DNA of 64,000 nt from Hydrogenophaga sp. (GCF_018780385.1 NZ_JADMJO010000030.1:36806-100805), one strand, 5' to 3'; shown: positions 9,244 through 19,497, counted from the first letter of the stretch. Notes: a model not told the origin generated them from the sequence alone. Program-made: numbers and translations.

Positions 9244-12200
9244 TCAATCCACCGTCCTGAACACCGCGCGCAAGGCCTCCAGCCGTGGCGGTTTGCTCAG
9301 CAGGTGGTCCACATGCGGCGGGCATTCGCCCTCTTCCTGCATGCGCCGACCCCAGCCCGTGAGCATCACCACCGGCGTGCCCTGCGACGCGGCCTTGACG
9401 GCGGCCGCCACGGAACGACCGTCGACCTCGGGCATGCCGAGGTCGGTGATGACCACGTCGAACGCCTGCGCCGACATCGCTGCCTTGAACGCCGCGATGC
9501 CCTCGCCTCCCCCGGCCGCCGTGCCCACCGTGTGCCCTTCGGCGGCCAGGGTGTCGGACAACGAACGCAGCAGCAAGGGATCGTCGTCCACCAGCAGGAT
9601 CTTCAGCGCCCGGCGTTGATTGGGGGTGTGGATCGGCGTCGCCTCGTTCGGGGCGAGTTCACCGTGCGCGGCAAAGTCCAGGCGAATGGTGGTGCCCTCG
9701 CCCGGCGCGCTCTCGATGGTGATCTCCGCACCGTGGCGCTGCATGCTGCCATAGACCATGGCCAGCCCCAGCCCGGAGCCGCGTTGTCCCTTGGTGGTGA
9801 AGAACGGCTCCAGGCAACGCCGCTGCGTCTCGGTGTCCATACCGATGCCGGTGTCGATCACGTCCAGTTGCACACGGACCGCACCGTCGGCCAGCACAGC
9901 ACGCCGTGTCCGCAAGGTGAGTGTGCCGCCCTCGGGCATGGCGTCCACCGCGTTGAGCACGAGGTTGGTCACCGCGTCGCGGATCTCGCCCTCCATGACG
10001 AAGACCGGTGACAACAGATCGCCCAGTTCGAGTGCGATGTCGATGGAGATACCCGCTTGCTGCGGCATGTCACGCCAGCGCGCGCGCGTGAGGTCGAGCA
10101 CCTGCCTGACGAGCTGGTTGAGGTCCACCGCGCGGCTTCGAACACCGGCATCGCTGGGTCGGTAGAAATCGCGCATGCGCGCCACGGTCTCGGCCACGTC
10201 GTCGATGGCGATCTGCACCGTCAGCAGCTGGGCGCGCCCGCGCTCGCTCAATGCTGGTTCGTTGGCCAGCAGCGATTCTGTGTAGAGCACCACCGGTGAG
10301 ATGGCGTTGTTGATATCGTGCGCGATGCCGCTGGCCATTTGCCCGAGAACGCGCAGCCTCTCCTGCTGCAGCACCACCTGTTGCGCCTCGTTGAGCTCGT
10401 CGTAGGCCTGCTGCAGCGAGCGGTGCAGCCGGGCCTGGCTGGCGGCCAGCGCCACGTGCTCGGCCAGTTGGCGCATGAACTCGCATTCCCCGCTGTCAAA
10501 GCCATGGCCCAGCGCGCGCGCAGCCACCAGCACGCCCAACACCTCGCCCTGCGCATGCAGGGGCGCAAACACCGCAGAGCCCAGGCCCGCGTGTGCCAGC
10601 CGCTGGAGCCAGGCAAACGGGGTGTCGGCCAGCACCGGCTCGTGCACCAGCTCGCCGCTCGCGCAGCGCGCCAGGCCGCTGCCCGTCAGGGACAACACAT
10701 CACCCTCCCGCAGCCCGATCACCTGCCCACGCTCGAGGGCCTGCGCACTCAGGTGGGCGACGGTGAAGGCCTGGGTCGGCAGGTCGAACAGCAAGGCCGC
10801 CGAGAACACGGTCGAAAACCGGGATTCGATGTTGTCGCAGACCACGCGAAAGATGCGGTCGAGGTCGAGGCGTTCGTCGGTGGCGCGAACGATGTGGTTG
10901 AGCAGCTCGGTGCGCGAGAGCTGCAACTGCAACCGCGCCTCGGCTTCGACGCGCTCGGTCACTTCCTGCACGGTGCCGCCGATCGACACCATCGCACCGC
11001 TGGCGTCGCGCCGGGGTTCATCGATGTTTTCCTCGTACCAATGGATCTCTCCATCCGGTTGGACGCAACGGTACTTCCAGCTTCTGGAGGTACCGTCCCG
11101 AAGGCATTCGGTCATCGTCTGCAGGTAGTCGGCGCGGTCGTCCGGATGAATGCGGTCCAGGATCTGTTCGATGCTGGGCGGGCCGTTGGCGGGATCACGC
11201 CCCGTCAAGGCATAGAGGTTGGCCGACCACACCGCCGAATGGTCTTGCGCCATGCGGTCCCAACTGCCCATGCGGGCCAGCGATTGCGAGCGCGCCAGGC
11301 TGGCCTGCGAAGCCTGCACCGCCATCATCGCCTGCGCGCGCTGTTGCTCCAACGCCACCTGGTCGGTGATGTCCATCGCCACCACCAGCTGGGCATCACG
11401 ACCGTTGTAGTTCAGGCTCTGGGAGGTGATGTCCACCGTGACTGGCACGCCGTTCTTGCGCAGATGCACCCAGGTACCCACGCGCTCACGGCCATCGGGC
11501 GACGCAACAGCAGCGCGTCCGCGCAGGCGGTGTTTTTCGCTCTCGGAGCGGATGTCGTCGATGGTGAGTGCGAGGAACTCCTCGCGGCTGTAGCCGTACT
11601 GTTCAATGGCCGCGTTGTTCACTTCAAGGAACGCGCGGGTGGCGCGGTCGAACACCCACATCGGGTGCGGATTGCCCAGGAACAGCAACTGAAAGCCCCC
11701 GCGCAGCCGGGCTTCCTTCTCCTCGGCCAGCTTGCGCTGGGTGATGTCACGCTCGGTCGCCACCCAATGGGTGAACCGGCCTGTGGCGTCGGCGATCGGA
11801 ACCATGTCGAGCTCCAGCCAGAACTCGCTGCCGTCCTTGCGGTAGTTGATCAACTCCTCGCGAACCGGCTCCCCGCGCTCGATGCTGCGGCGGATGCGGT
11901 CCAGCGCATCGGGATCGGTCCTGGGGCCATGCAGCATGCTCGGGGTCTGTCCGATCGCCTCGACAGCGCTGTAACCGGTCAAGCGCTCGAACGCTTCGTT
12001 GACGTAACGGATGCGCGGACCGCCATCATCGATCGACTCGGCCCCCGTGATGAGCACGATGTCGTTGACCCGCGCCACGCACGTCTCCAGCAGCTTGAGC
12101 CGGTCCTCGCGTGCGTGCCGCTCCTGGGCTTTCTGCAACTGGTCCAGTGCCGCCGACAGGCTCTCGCCAATGGCAGACAGCAGTTGGCCCTCTTCCTCCA

Positions 12201-14127
12201 TAAAGTACATCGGCTCATCGGCCATGAACACCAGCGCCAACGGCACCTGACCCTGTGGCGCGATGGGCACCACCGCCAACGCCTTGAAACCACGGTGCAA
12301 CGCCGTGGCAGCCCAGCGGCCCATGCTGGAGTCGTTGGCAATGTCGTTGGACACCACCAGTTGCAAGGTGCGCAGCGCGGTGGGCACGGGCGAAGCGTAG
12401 GTGTCCACGTCCACCGATGCGCGGTTGAGCAGGTCGGTGTAGCCGTCGTCCGCGCCCGCGCTCAACAGCGCCGTCATGGTGCGCTTCAGCGGATCCATGC
12501 TGGCCACCCAGGCCATGCGCAGTTCACCCTGTTCCACCGCGATGTCGCACACGCGCTGGAGCAGGTTGTCCCTGGAGTCCGCCGAGACAATCGCCGCATT
12601 GATCTGGCTCTGCACCTGGTACATGCGGCGCAACCGGTGCTGCTCGGTGATGTCTTGCAAGGCGCCGGCGTACACCACCGGCTCGCCGGCTTCGTCACGC
12701 TCCAGGAAGGCGAAACTGTCGACCCAGCGCACGCCCCTGTCGGTGCGCACGATGCGGTATTGCTGGCGCAGCGGCTTGCCGCCCTGGAACAGGCTGTCGC
12801 GCTGGGCAACCACCCGATCCATGTCGTCGGGATGGATCATGTACTGGTACATCTCGGCAGTGACCGGCCCCATGGCTGGATCCAGCCCGAACAGTTCGTA
12901 CGTGGTGTCGGAGGCGCTGTACAGCCGGGTCTTGAGATCGAGCTGGTAGAAGCCCACGCGGGCAATCTGCTGCGCCTTGACCAGTTGGGCCTGGTTTTTG
13001 GTGAGCTCGCGCAGCATGGCGTCCAGCGCGGTTTCCAGTTCAGCGAATTCGCGGCCCGTTGCACCCGGCAAAGGCCCGGCCAGCGGTTGGTTGTGCGCGG
13101 CCGCACGCATGCGCGCCAGCAGATGCGACACCGGGCGTGCGATGTGTTGCAGACCCAGTTGCCAGGCCAACACCAAGCCCACCAGCGCGGCCAGCGCCAT
13201 CACGGCGAGTTGCCGTTGCAATTGGCGGGTGGTCGAGGCGAGCACGTCCTCGCGCTGTCCACCCGCGATGACGAACAGCCCTTCACCACCCAGGCCATCG
13301 ATCGGAACGAACTCGTACAACCAGTCTGTACCCAGGGCATCGCGCAGATCCAGGCTGCCCGTCGTCCTGGCGGCAACGGCCGCTCGCAGACCGTCGTTGT
13401 CGAGGGTGGTGCCGATGCGATCCGGGCCGGGCCGGCTGGACGCGAGCAGTGTGCCCGTCGCATCGGTGATGTCCACGTGGATGGAACCCGGCAGAGGCAG
13501 GGATTGCAGCTTCTGCGCGGAGGGCAACAGATCCACCGTGGTGAAGGCCACGCCCACGAACGCATTGCCATAGTCGAACACCGGCATGCCGAAGCCGAGC
13601 TGGCGCTTGCCCGAGACACGCCCGACCAGGTATTCACCCATGGAAAACTTCCGTTCACGAACCGTGTTGCGGAAGTAGGCGCGGTCGGCCACGTTGATGG
13701 GCTGCGGCCCCACATTGGCCAGGCACTGGATGTCGCCCTGCAGATCGGCCACACCGATGTTGCCGTAACCCGGCGTGGCCGCCGAGACGTTGCGCAGGAA
13801 CTCGTAGCAGAGCTGGCGCAGGTCGGTTCGGCGCACCGAAGGCCCGGCCGCCACGGTGGCCAGGATCTGCCGCACCCCTTCAATGAGTTGCTCCTGGTTG
13901 GCCGCGGCCAACACGCCCACCGCCCGGATTTCCTGGCGTCCGCGCTGCACCGCCTCCTGGCTGGTGCTGGTGTAGCCCACCCACAGCATGACCAGGCCCG
14001 GCAGGATCGCAATGATCACCAACATGAGCAGCAGGCTGCGGATTCCCCTCTTGTGACGCAAGGCGTGGCCCCTGTTGAATAACCAGAAATAAATCACCGA
14101 TTGCCGCTGATCCGCATGCTCGCACAA
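9244..14127 (-). CDS. Membrane hybrid sensor histidine kinase (Cache-like sensor, HAMP, multiple PAS/GAF, HisKA, HATPase, REC)
   Basis: 1627-aa ORF; TM LLLMLVIIAILPGLVMLWVGY, PAS repeats, H-box ASGIAHDINNAISPVV, GSGLGLAMVYGSMQRHGA, C-terminal REC VVITDLGMPEVDGRSV. The true start may lie downstream of the ORF start. Confidence 0.9.
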   Translation of the reverse strand: MCEHADQRQSVIYFWLFNRGHALRHKRGIRSLLLMLVIIAILPGLVMLWVGYTSTSQEAVQRGRQEIRAVGVLAAANQEQLIEGVRQILATVAAGPSVRRTDLRQLCYEFLRNVSAATPGYGNIGVADLQGDIQCLANVGPQPINVADRAYFRNTVRERKFSMGEYLVGRVSGKRQLGFGMPVFDYGNAFVGVAFTTVDLLPSAQKLQSLPLPGSIHVDITDATGTLLASSRPGPDRIGTTLDNDGLRAAVAARTTGSLDLRDALGTDWLYEFVPIDGLGGEGLFVIAGGQREDVLASTTRQLQRQLAVMALAALVGLVLAWQLGLQHIARPVSHLLARMRAAAHNQPLAGPLPGATGREFAELETALDAMLRELTKNQAQLVKAQQIARVGFYQLDLKTRLYSASDTTYELFGLDPAMGPVTAEMYQYMIHPDDMDRVVAQRDSLFQGGKPLRQQYRIVRTDRGVRWVDSFAFLERDEAGEPVVYAGALQDITEQHRLRRMYQVQSQINAAIVSADSRDNLLQRVCDIAVEQGELRMAWVASMDPLKRTMTALLSAGADDGYTDLLNRASVDVDTYASPVPTALRTLQLVVSNDIANDSSMGRWAATALHRGFKALAVVPIAPQGQVPLALVFMADEPMYFMEEEGQLLSAIGESLSAALDQLQKAQERHAREDRLKLLETCVARVNDIVLITGAESIDDGGPRIRYVNEAFERLTGYSAVEAIGQTPSMLHGPRTDPDALDRIRRSIERGEPVREELINYRKDGSEFWLELDMVPIADATGRFTHWVATERDITQRKLAEEKEARLRGGFQLLFLGNPHPMWVFDRATRAFLEVNNAAIEQYGYSREEFLALTIDDIRSESEKHRLRGRAAVASPDGRERVGTWVHLRKNGVPVTVDITSQSLNYNGRDAQLVVAMDITDQVALEQQRAQAMMAVQASQASLARSQSLARMGSWDRMAQDHSAVWSANLYALTGRDPANGPPSIEQILDRIHPDDRADYLQTMTECLRDGTSRSWKYRCVQPDGEIHWYEENIDEPRRDASGAMVSIGGTVQEVTERVEAEARLQLQLSRTELLNHIVRATDERLDLDRIFRVVCDNIESRFSTVFSAALLFDLPTQAFTVAHLSAQALERGQVIGLREGDVLSLTGSGLARCASGELVHEPVLADTPFAWLQRLAHAGLGSAVFAPLHAQGEVLGVLVAARALGHGFDSGECEFMRQLAEHVALAASQARLHRSLQQAYDELNEAQQVVLQQERLRVLGQMASGIAHDINNAISPVVLYTESLLANEPALSERGRAQLLTVQIAIDDVAETVARMRDFYRPSDAGVRSRAVDLNQLVRQVLDLTRARWRDMPQQAGISIDIALELGDLLSPVFVMEGEIRDAVTNLVLNAVDAMPEGGTLTLRTRRAVLADGAVRVQLDVIDTGIGMDTETQRRCLEPFFTTKGQRGSGLGLAMVYGSMQRHGAEITIESAPGEGTTIRLDFAAHGELAPNEATPIHTPNQRRALKILLVDDDPLLLRSLSDTLAAEGHTVGTAAGGGEGIAAFKAAMSAQAFDVVITDLGMPEVDGRSVAAAVKAASQGTPVVMLTGWGRRMQEEGECPPHVDHLLSKPPRLEALRAVFRTVD

Positions 14128-14222
14128 ACGCGGTAGGTGGTAGGGTATGCGTCAAGGCCTGATCGTGAAAAATCCCCACATGTGGCAATGACCTGTCACT
14201 GATCGACAACTGGCACCCCACC

Positions 14223-15359
14223 ATGCCACACCGCAGTTCTGTCCAGCACCGTCCACGCCCGCGCTTGCTCGTGGTGGACGACGAAGCTCCCCAGCAACGC
14301 GCGCTCTGCGAAATCCTGGTTGACCAGGGCTATGAGGTCGTGGGCTGCACCGATCCGCTGGTGGCTTTGAACAAGCTCGAACAGTCCACCTTCGAGCTCC
14401 TGCTCACCGACCTGCAGATGCCGGGCATGGACGGCATCGAGTTGACCCGCCGGGCCCAGGCGGTGGCGCCCGACATGGTGATCGTGCTCATGACTGCGCA
14501 CGGCAGCATCGGCAGCGTGGTGGACGCCATGAAGAATGGCGCCATTGACTACGTGCAGAAGCCCTTTCGCATCAGCGGCATCGTGCCCGCGGTTGAGCGC
14601 GCACTCGAGGTGCAGCGATTGCGGGTGAACAACCGTCGGCTCGAAGCCGAGGTGTCTCAACAGGTCAAGGAGCTGGTGGCCGTGAACCAGGAGCTCGACG
14701 CGTTTGCCGCCCGGCTCGCGCACGACCTGCGGGGACCTCTGGTCAACATGCGCAGCATCCTGGAGCTGACCTTGCAGGACTCGGGCGATCTGCTTGACGC
14801 GCAGCAGGCGGAGTTGGTGCGCCTGGGCGTGCAGTCGGGTGACCTGGCGTTGCGCATGGTGCGCGACCTGCTCGACTTCGCCCGCCTGGGCAACCAGCCA
14901 CTCACCATGGGCCCGCTGCAACTGGACGATGTCCTGAAGGCGGCGCTGACCACCGTGCAATCGCCCAGTGCGCAGCGCGCCATTGAATGGAGCATCGGCC
15001 CGCTGCCGGCCATCAACGGGCATGCGGGCCTGTTGCAGCAAGCGTTCGTCAATCTGCTGGGCAACGCGATCAAGTACACCTCGGCGCGCGACGTGGCGCA
15101 CATCAGCGTGACCGCCCAGGTGCTGCCCAATGGCGGCCATGAAATCGTGTTTGCCGACGACGGCGCGGGCTTCGACCCCAGGCAGGCGGACCAGCTCTTC
15201 AAGCCGTTTCGTCGCCTGCACACCGCCGAAGAGTTCGTGGGCGAGGGCATGGGCCTGGCCAATGTGCGGCGCATCGTTGAGCGCCACGGTGGCACGGTGA
15301 TGGCGCGCGGGCGGCTGGGCGAAGGCGCCAGCTTCACGATCGTGCTGCCAGCAGCTTAG
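14223..15359 (+). CDS. Receiver-histidine kinase (REC-HisKA-HATPase)
   Basis: REC LLVVDDEAPQQRALCEIL..LLLTDLQMPGMDGIEL; H-box FAARLAHDLRGPLVNM; HATPase GEGMGLANVRRIVERHGG. Confidence 0.9.
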   Translation: MPHRSSVQHRPRPRLLVVDDEAPQQRALCEILVDQGYEVVGCTDPLVALNKLEQSTFELLLTDLQMPGMDGIELTRRAQAVAPDMVIVLMTAHGSIGSVVDAMKNGAIDYVQKPFRISGIVPAVERALEVQRLRVNNRRLEAEVSQQVKELVAVNQELDAFAARLAHDLRGPLVNMRSILELTLQDSGDLLDAQQAELVRLGVQSGDLALRMVRDLLDFARLGNQPLTMGPLQLDDVLKAALTTVQSPSAQRAIEWSIGPLPAINGHAGLLQQAFVNLLGNAIKYTSARDVAHISVTAQVLPNGGHEIVFADDGAGFDPRQADQLFKPFRRLHTAEEFVGEGMGLANVRRIVERHGGTVMARGRLGEGASFTIVLPAA

Positions 15360-15363
15360 GGCG

Positions 15364-16299
15364 ATGATGGGCGGCATGACGCCCCTCTTGAACGCCCGCC
15401 AAACCGCCGACGCCTTGCCCTACCCGGCACTGGCCGACGAGATCGAATCCTTGTTGCGCGACCCCGGTGTGGTGGTGCCGCCGCGCATCGTGCAGGCACT
15501 GGCCGGCGGTGGCAGCCTGTTCGTGATGCCCGCCGCCGATGCGCGCGTGGCCATCACCAAGCTCATCACCTTCATCCCCGACAACGCCTCGCGCAATCTG
15601 CCCGCGATCCAGGGCGACATCGTGGTGTTCGACGCCCTCACCGGCCAGCGCACCACCCTGCTCGATGGCCCGACCGTGACCGCCCGGCGCACGGCGGCGG
15701 TGTCCCTGCTGGCGGCACGGCTGCTGGCGCCGCGCACCGACGGGCCCCTGCTCATCGTGGGTGCGGGCGTGCAGGGCCGCGCGCACCTGGAAGCCTTTCA
15801 CGCGGGGCTGGGTGTGCAAGAAGTGTGGGTGGCCTCACGCAGTGCGGCCAGCGCCGACGCACTGGTGATGCATGCGCGCGGCCTCGGCATGAGTGCACGC
15901 CGCGCGACGGATGTAGACGCCGCGCTGGCCGATTGCCCATTGGTGGTGAGCTGCACCTCGGCGCAGGCCGTGGCCCTGCGCGCGCGGCCGCGCACCGACG
16001 CCTTCGTGGCGGCGGTGGGCGCGTTCACGCCGCGCATGGTGGAGTGGGCGCCCGAGGTCTGCCGCTGGCTCGCCGCCGAAGGCCTGCTGGTGGTGGACAC
16101 GCGCGATGCCGACCACGAGGCCGGCGACCTCTTGCAAGCCGGCATCGACGTGCCCGCACTGGCCACGCTGGCCGACGTGGTGCGCGAGCCGGCTGCGCAC
16201 CGGCACGGCGGACCGGTGTTCTTCAAGAGCTGCGGCTGGGCGGGTTGGGACCTGGCCGCGGCGCGATGCGTGTCTGGAAGTCTGGCGCCTCAGCGGTAG
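15364..16299 (+). CDS. Ornithine cyclodeaminase/mu-crystallin family protein (possible delta1-pyrroline-2-carboxylate reductase)
   Basis: GPTVTARRTAAVSLLAARLLAP...LLIVGAGVQGRAHLEAF Rossmann motif typical of the family. Confidence 0.8.
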   Translation: MMGGMTPLLNARQTADALPYPALADEIESLLRDPGVVVPPRIVQALAGGGSLFVMPAADARVAITKLITFIPDNASRNLPAIQGDIVVFDALTGQRTTLLDGPTVTARRTAAVSLLAARLLAPRTDGPLLIVGAGVQGRAHLEAFHAGLGVQEVWVASRSAASADALVMHARGLGMSARRATDVDAALADCPLVVSCTSAQAVALRARPRTDAFVAAVGAFTPRMVEWAPEVCRWLAAEGLLVVDTRDADHEAGDLLQAGIDVPALATLADVVREPAAHRHGGPVFFKSCGWAGWDLAAARCVSGSLAPQR

Positions 16300-16718
16300 G
16301 TCGCCAGGTGGATGCTGGTCTCGGTGCTCTGGATGCCCTTGACCAGCCGGATGCGCTCCAGCACCTGGGAGAGCTCGGTCATGGAACCTGCACTGAGCTC
16401 GGCCAGCAGGTCCCAGCGGCCGTTGGTGTCGTGCAGCGCGGCCACGCCGGGCTCGCCCAGCAGGCTGGCGATCACCGCGCGCGTCTGGTTGCCGTCCACC
16501 AGCACCCCCATCCAGGCGCGGATGCGCTCGGGCTCGGCGTCGGGCCGCAGGCGCACCGTGTAGCCCACGATCAGCTGCTGGTCTTCGAGCTTGCGGATGC
16601 GGTTCGTCACGGTGCCGCGCGAGACCTTGAGGCGGTGCGCCAACTCGGCCACGGTGGCGCGCGCGTTCTGGCGCAGTTGGGCAATCAGGGCTTGGTCAAT
16701 GTCGTCCATGTTGATCAT
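16290..16718 (-). CDS. Lrp/AsnC-family transcriptional regulator
   Basis: MDDIDQALIAQLRQNARATVAELAHRLKVSRGTVTNRIRKLE; start at 16718 or 16709; divergent from the downstream ornithine cyclodeaminase. Confidence 0.9.
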   Translation of the reverse strand: MINMDDIDQALIAQLRQNARATVAELAHRLKVSRGTVTNRIRKLEDQQLIVGYTVRLRPDAEPERIRAWMGVLVDGNQTRAVIASLLGEPGVAALHDTNGRWDLLAELSAGSMTELSQVLERIRLVKGIQSTETSIHLATYR

Positions 16719-16814
16719 TTTGGCACTCAAGGCTGCCGTTTTGCTGCATTTCTTCTGTTTTTGACAGATTTTTGCCGATTCACATTGCCACGCGGCTGCG
16801 GGACACTGCTGTTC

Positions 16815-17891
16815 ATGACTTCGAGCAACACCATGAACCCCGCACACACCCTCTTTCTGAGCGCCCCCGCCGCCGCCGACCTCATCAACCGCCACGGCAT
16901 CCCGCAGACCCTGCGCGGCATGCGCGACGCCATCGCTGAAGACTTCGCGCGCTGGGCCGATTTCGACAAATCGGCCCGCGTGGCCAATCACAGCGCCAAC
17001 GGCGTGATCGAGCTCATGCCGATCGCCGACGACACGCTCTACAGCTTCAAATACGTCAACGGCCACCCGAAAAACACCCGCCTGGGCCTGTCCACCGTGA
17101 TGGCCTTCGGCGTGCTGGCCGACGTGGCCACCGGTACCCCGCTGCTGCTGTCCGAACTCACACTCACCACCGCGCTGCGCACTGCGGCCACCTCGGCCAT
17201 GGCCGCCCAGACGCTGGCCCGCCCCGACAGCCGCGTCATGGCCCTCATCGGCAACGGCGCGCAGAGCGAATTCCAGGCACTGGCCTTCCAGCACCTGGTG
17301 GGCATCACCACGCTGCGCGTGTTCGACGTGGACCGCGAGGCCACCGCCAAGCTGGTGGCCAACCTGGCCGGCAGCGGCCTGGCCATCGTGGTGTGCGACA
17401 GCACTGCAGAGGCTGTGCGCGGTGCCGACATCGTCACCACCATCACCGCCGACAAGACCAACGCCACCATCATCACACCCGGGATGCTCGAGCCCGGCAT
17501 GCACATCAACGGTGTGGGCGGCGACTGCCCCGGCAAAACCGAGCTGCACGCCGAGGTGTTGCAGCGTGCCAGTGTGTTCGTGGAGTACACGCCGCAGACG
17601 CGGGTCGAAGGCGACATCCAGCAGATGCCAGCCGATTTCGCCGTGACCGAACTGCACGATGTGTTGGCCGGCCGCCAGAGCGGACGCACCCACGCCGAGC
17701 AGATCACCGTGTTCGACTCGGTGGGCTTCGCGCTGGAGGACTACTCCGCCCTGCGCTTCATGCACGCCCTGGCGATAGCCCAAGGCATGGGCACCACTGT
17801 CTCGCTGATCCCCGATCTGGCGGACCCGAAGAACCTGTTTGGCGCGCTGCGCCCTCAGGTGGCTGCGGCTGCGCTGCGACTGGTGGCCTGA
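16815..17891 (+). CDS. Ornithine cyclodeaminase
   Basis: MTSSNTMNPAHTLFLSAPAAADLINRHG...VMALIGNGAQSEFQALAF...GGDCPGKTELHAEVLQRASVFVEYTPQTRVEGDIQQ; ATG at 16815 gives 358 aa. Confidence 0.88.
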   Translation: MTSSNTMNPAHTLFLSAPAAADLINRHGIPQTLRGMRDAIAEDFARWADFDKSARVANHSANGVIELMPIADDTLYSFKYVNGHPKNTRLGLSTVMAFGVLADVATGTPLLLSELTLTTALRTAATSAMAAQTLARPDSRVMALIGNGAQSEFQALAFQHLVGITTLRVFDVDREATAKLVANLAGSGLAIVVCDSTAEAVRGADIVTTITADKTNATIITPGMLEPGMHINGVGGDCPGKTELHAEVLQRASVFVEYTPQTRVEGDIQQMPADFAVTELHDVLAGRQSGRTHAEQITVFDSVGFALEDYSALRFMHALAIAQGMGTTVSLIPDLADPKNLFGALRPQVAAAALRLVA

Positions 17892-17895
17892 GGCC

Positions 17896-19497
17896 TCAGC
17901 GCAGCAGACGCCAGGCTTCGCCGGCGGCGCGCGCGCCCGAAAGCAGCGCGCCTTCCATGAAGCCCTGGTACTCGTAAAACGAGTCGGTGTGTTCGCCAGC
18001 AAACAGCAGGCGCCCCACCGGCTTGGCGTACTGGCCTTCAAGCGTGGTGAAGTAGCCCGGCGGGTTGTTGCTGTAGCCACCGCCAAACAGCGGGTTCTTC
18101 TCCCAATTCTCCAGATGCGCCAGCAGGCGCCCCTTGCTGTCGCGCACCGCCAGCGCCGTGGTGCCGGGCCAGACCCGCTCCAGATCCCCGAGAAAGGCGG
18201 TGGCTTCGGACTGGGTACGCGCCGGGTCCAGGCGCGCGGCGCGGTTGCCGCCCGAGTAATCGGTGAGCACACCACGCACACCGTATTGCGCGCGCGCTGG
18301 ATTGGTCTCCCAGGTGTTCTGGTGATTGGGCAGGTCGCTGTAGCTGCCCCCATCGCTGTTGAGTCGCTCGTACCAGGGCCGGCCTTTGAAACCGATCATG
18401 AGCTTGCAGTTCAGCCCGTAGTCAAAGCGCTCGATGGCATCGCGCTTGAACGCGGGCAGCGCCACGCTGGCGTCAAACTCGATGCTGCGCATGGCCGGAG
18501 CCGGCAGCGTCAGGATCACCACGGCGTGCGTGCGTTCGACCACCTTGCCCGCCACATCAAAAGCGAGCTTGAAGCGCCCGTCGGCCAGCCGGCTCACTTT
18601 GAGCAGGCGGTGCCCGTGACTGACTGGCGTGGGCAACAACGCGGCCAGGCCGGTGGCCACGCGGTCATTGCCCTCAACGATGTGGAAGCGCTCGTCACTG
18701 AACACGCCAAAGGGCTTGAACACGGAGCGGCGGCTGGCCTGGGCGAAAAACAGAAACGAGAGCGCGCTCTGTTGTTCGATCTCGCGCCCGAATTCGATGG
18801 TGTACGCCACATCGAGCACCTGCGAAATCAGCGGCCCCGCCCCGCGCGAGCGCAGGTAGTCCTTGAGGGTGGTGAAGTCCAGGGTGCGATCGAAGGCGGT
18901 GTAGCTGTCGGCAGTGGGGCCACTCGACAGGCGCTTGAGATCGGTCGTCATGGCCGCGGTGAGCGCTCGGTACTCTGCCACCACCTCTGCCTCGCTGAAG
19001 CTGCGCCCGTCAAAGAAATAGAACGGCTCGCCCGGCTCCTTGTTGTAGTCCTCCAGCGTGAGGCCCATGCCGGTGGCCAGGTTGCGCAGCGTCACGTGGG
19101 TGGTGTCGATCAGCTCTGCACCACGCTCGGCCACCTGCCCCGGGAACACGCCACGCAAGGAGGCCACACGGCCGCCGACATGGTCACTGGCTTCATACAC
19201 CTGCGCCCCGATGCGCTTGCCAGCGAGCAGGTAGGCGCCGTGAAGGCCCGCCAGCCCCGCACCGACCACACCCACATCGGACGGCACCTGCGCCAGTGCA
19301 CGGCGCCAGGGCATTGCAGCGAGCATGGATCCGGCCGCTGCGCCCTGCAACAACCGTCGCCGCGACGCATCGGCGCCAGCCAAGCGGGGCTGGCCGGCGC
19401 GCCCGATCGCCTCGCTCTCGGCCATGCCCGTTGCATCACACCAGGCCGACAGCGCACCCACACGCTGCAACCGATCAAACCACCGAGTTCTGCCCAT
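17896..19497 (-). CDS. Tat-exported flavin amine oxidase family protein
   Basis: Twin-arginine-like SRRRLLQGAAAGSMLAAM, FAD motif VGVVGAGLAGLHGAYLL, YEASDHVGGRV, C-terminal LLFAGEHTDSFYEYQGFMEGALLSGARAA. Confidence 0.88.
   Translation of the reverse strand: MGRTRWFDRLQRVGALSAWCDATGMAESEAIGRAGQPRLAGADASRRRLLQGAAAGSMLAAMPWRRALAQVPSDVGVVGAGLAGLHGAYLLAGKRIGAQVYEASDHVGGRVASLRGVFPGQVAERGAELIDTTHVTLRNLATGMGLTLEDYNKEPGEPFYFFDGRSFSEAEVVAEYRALTAAMTTDLKRLSSGPTADSYTAFDRTLDFTTLKDYLRSRGAGPLISQVLDVAYTIEFGREIEQQSALSFLFFAQASRRSVFKPFGVFSDERFHIVEGNDRVATGLAALLPTPVSHGHRLLKVSRLADGRFKLAFDVAGKVVERTHAVVILTLPAPAMRSIEFDASVALPAFKRDAIERFDYGLNCKLMIGFKGRPWYERLNSDGGSYSDLPNHQNTWETNPARAQYGVRGVLTDYSGGNRAARLDPARTQSEATAFLGDLERVWPGTTALAVRDSKGRLLAHLENWEKNPLFGGGYSNNPPGYFTTLEGQYAKPVGRLLFAGEHTDSFYEYQGFMEGALLSGARAAGEAWRLLR

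Noticed and set aside
10318-14082. 1254-aa + strand ORF
   Set aside because: Antisense shadow of the hybrid kinase at 9244-14127; Arg/His/Gln-rich composition typical of high-GC antisense frames.
14176-14185. CCACATGTGG 10-bp palindrome between divergent kinase genes
   Set aside because: Too short to distinguish from chance without comparative data.
16719-18353. N-terminal extension of the 687-aa ORF ending in the Lrp domain
   Set aside because: Only the last ~140 residues are Lrp-like; the rest is antisense to ornithine cyclodeaminase and amine oxidase genes.
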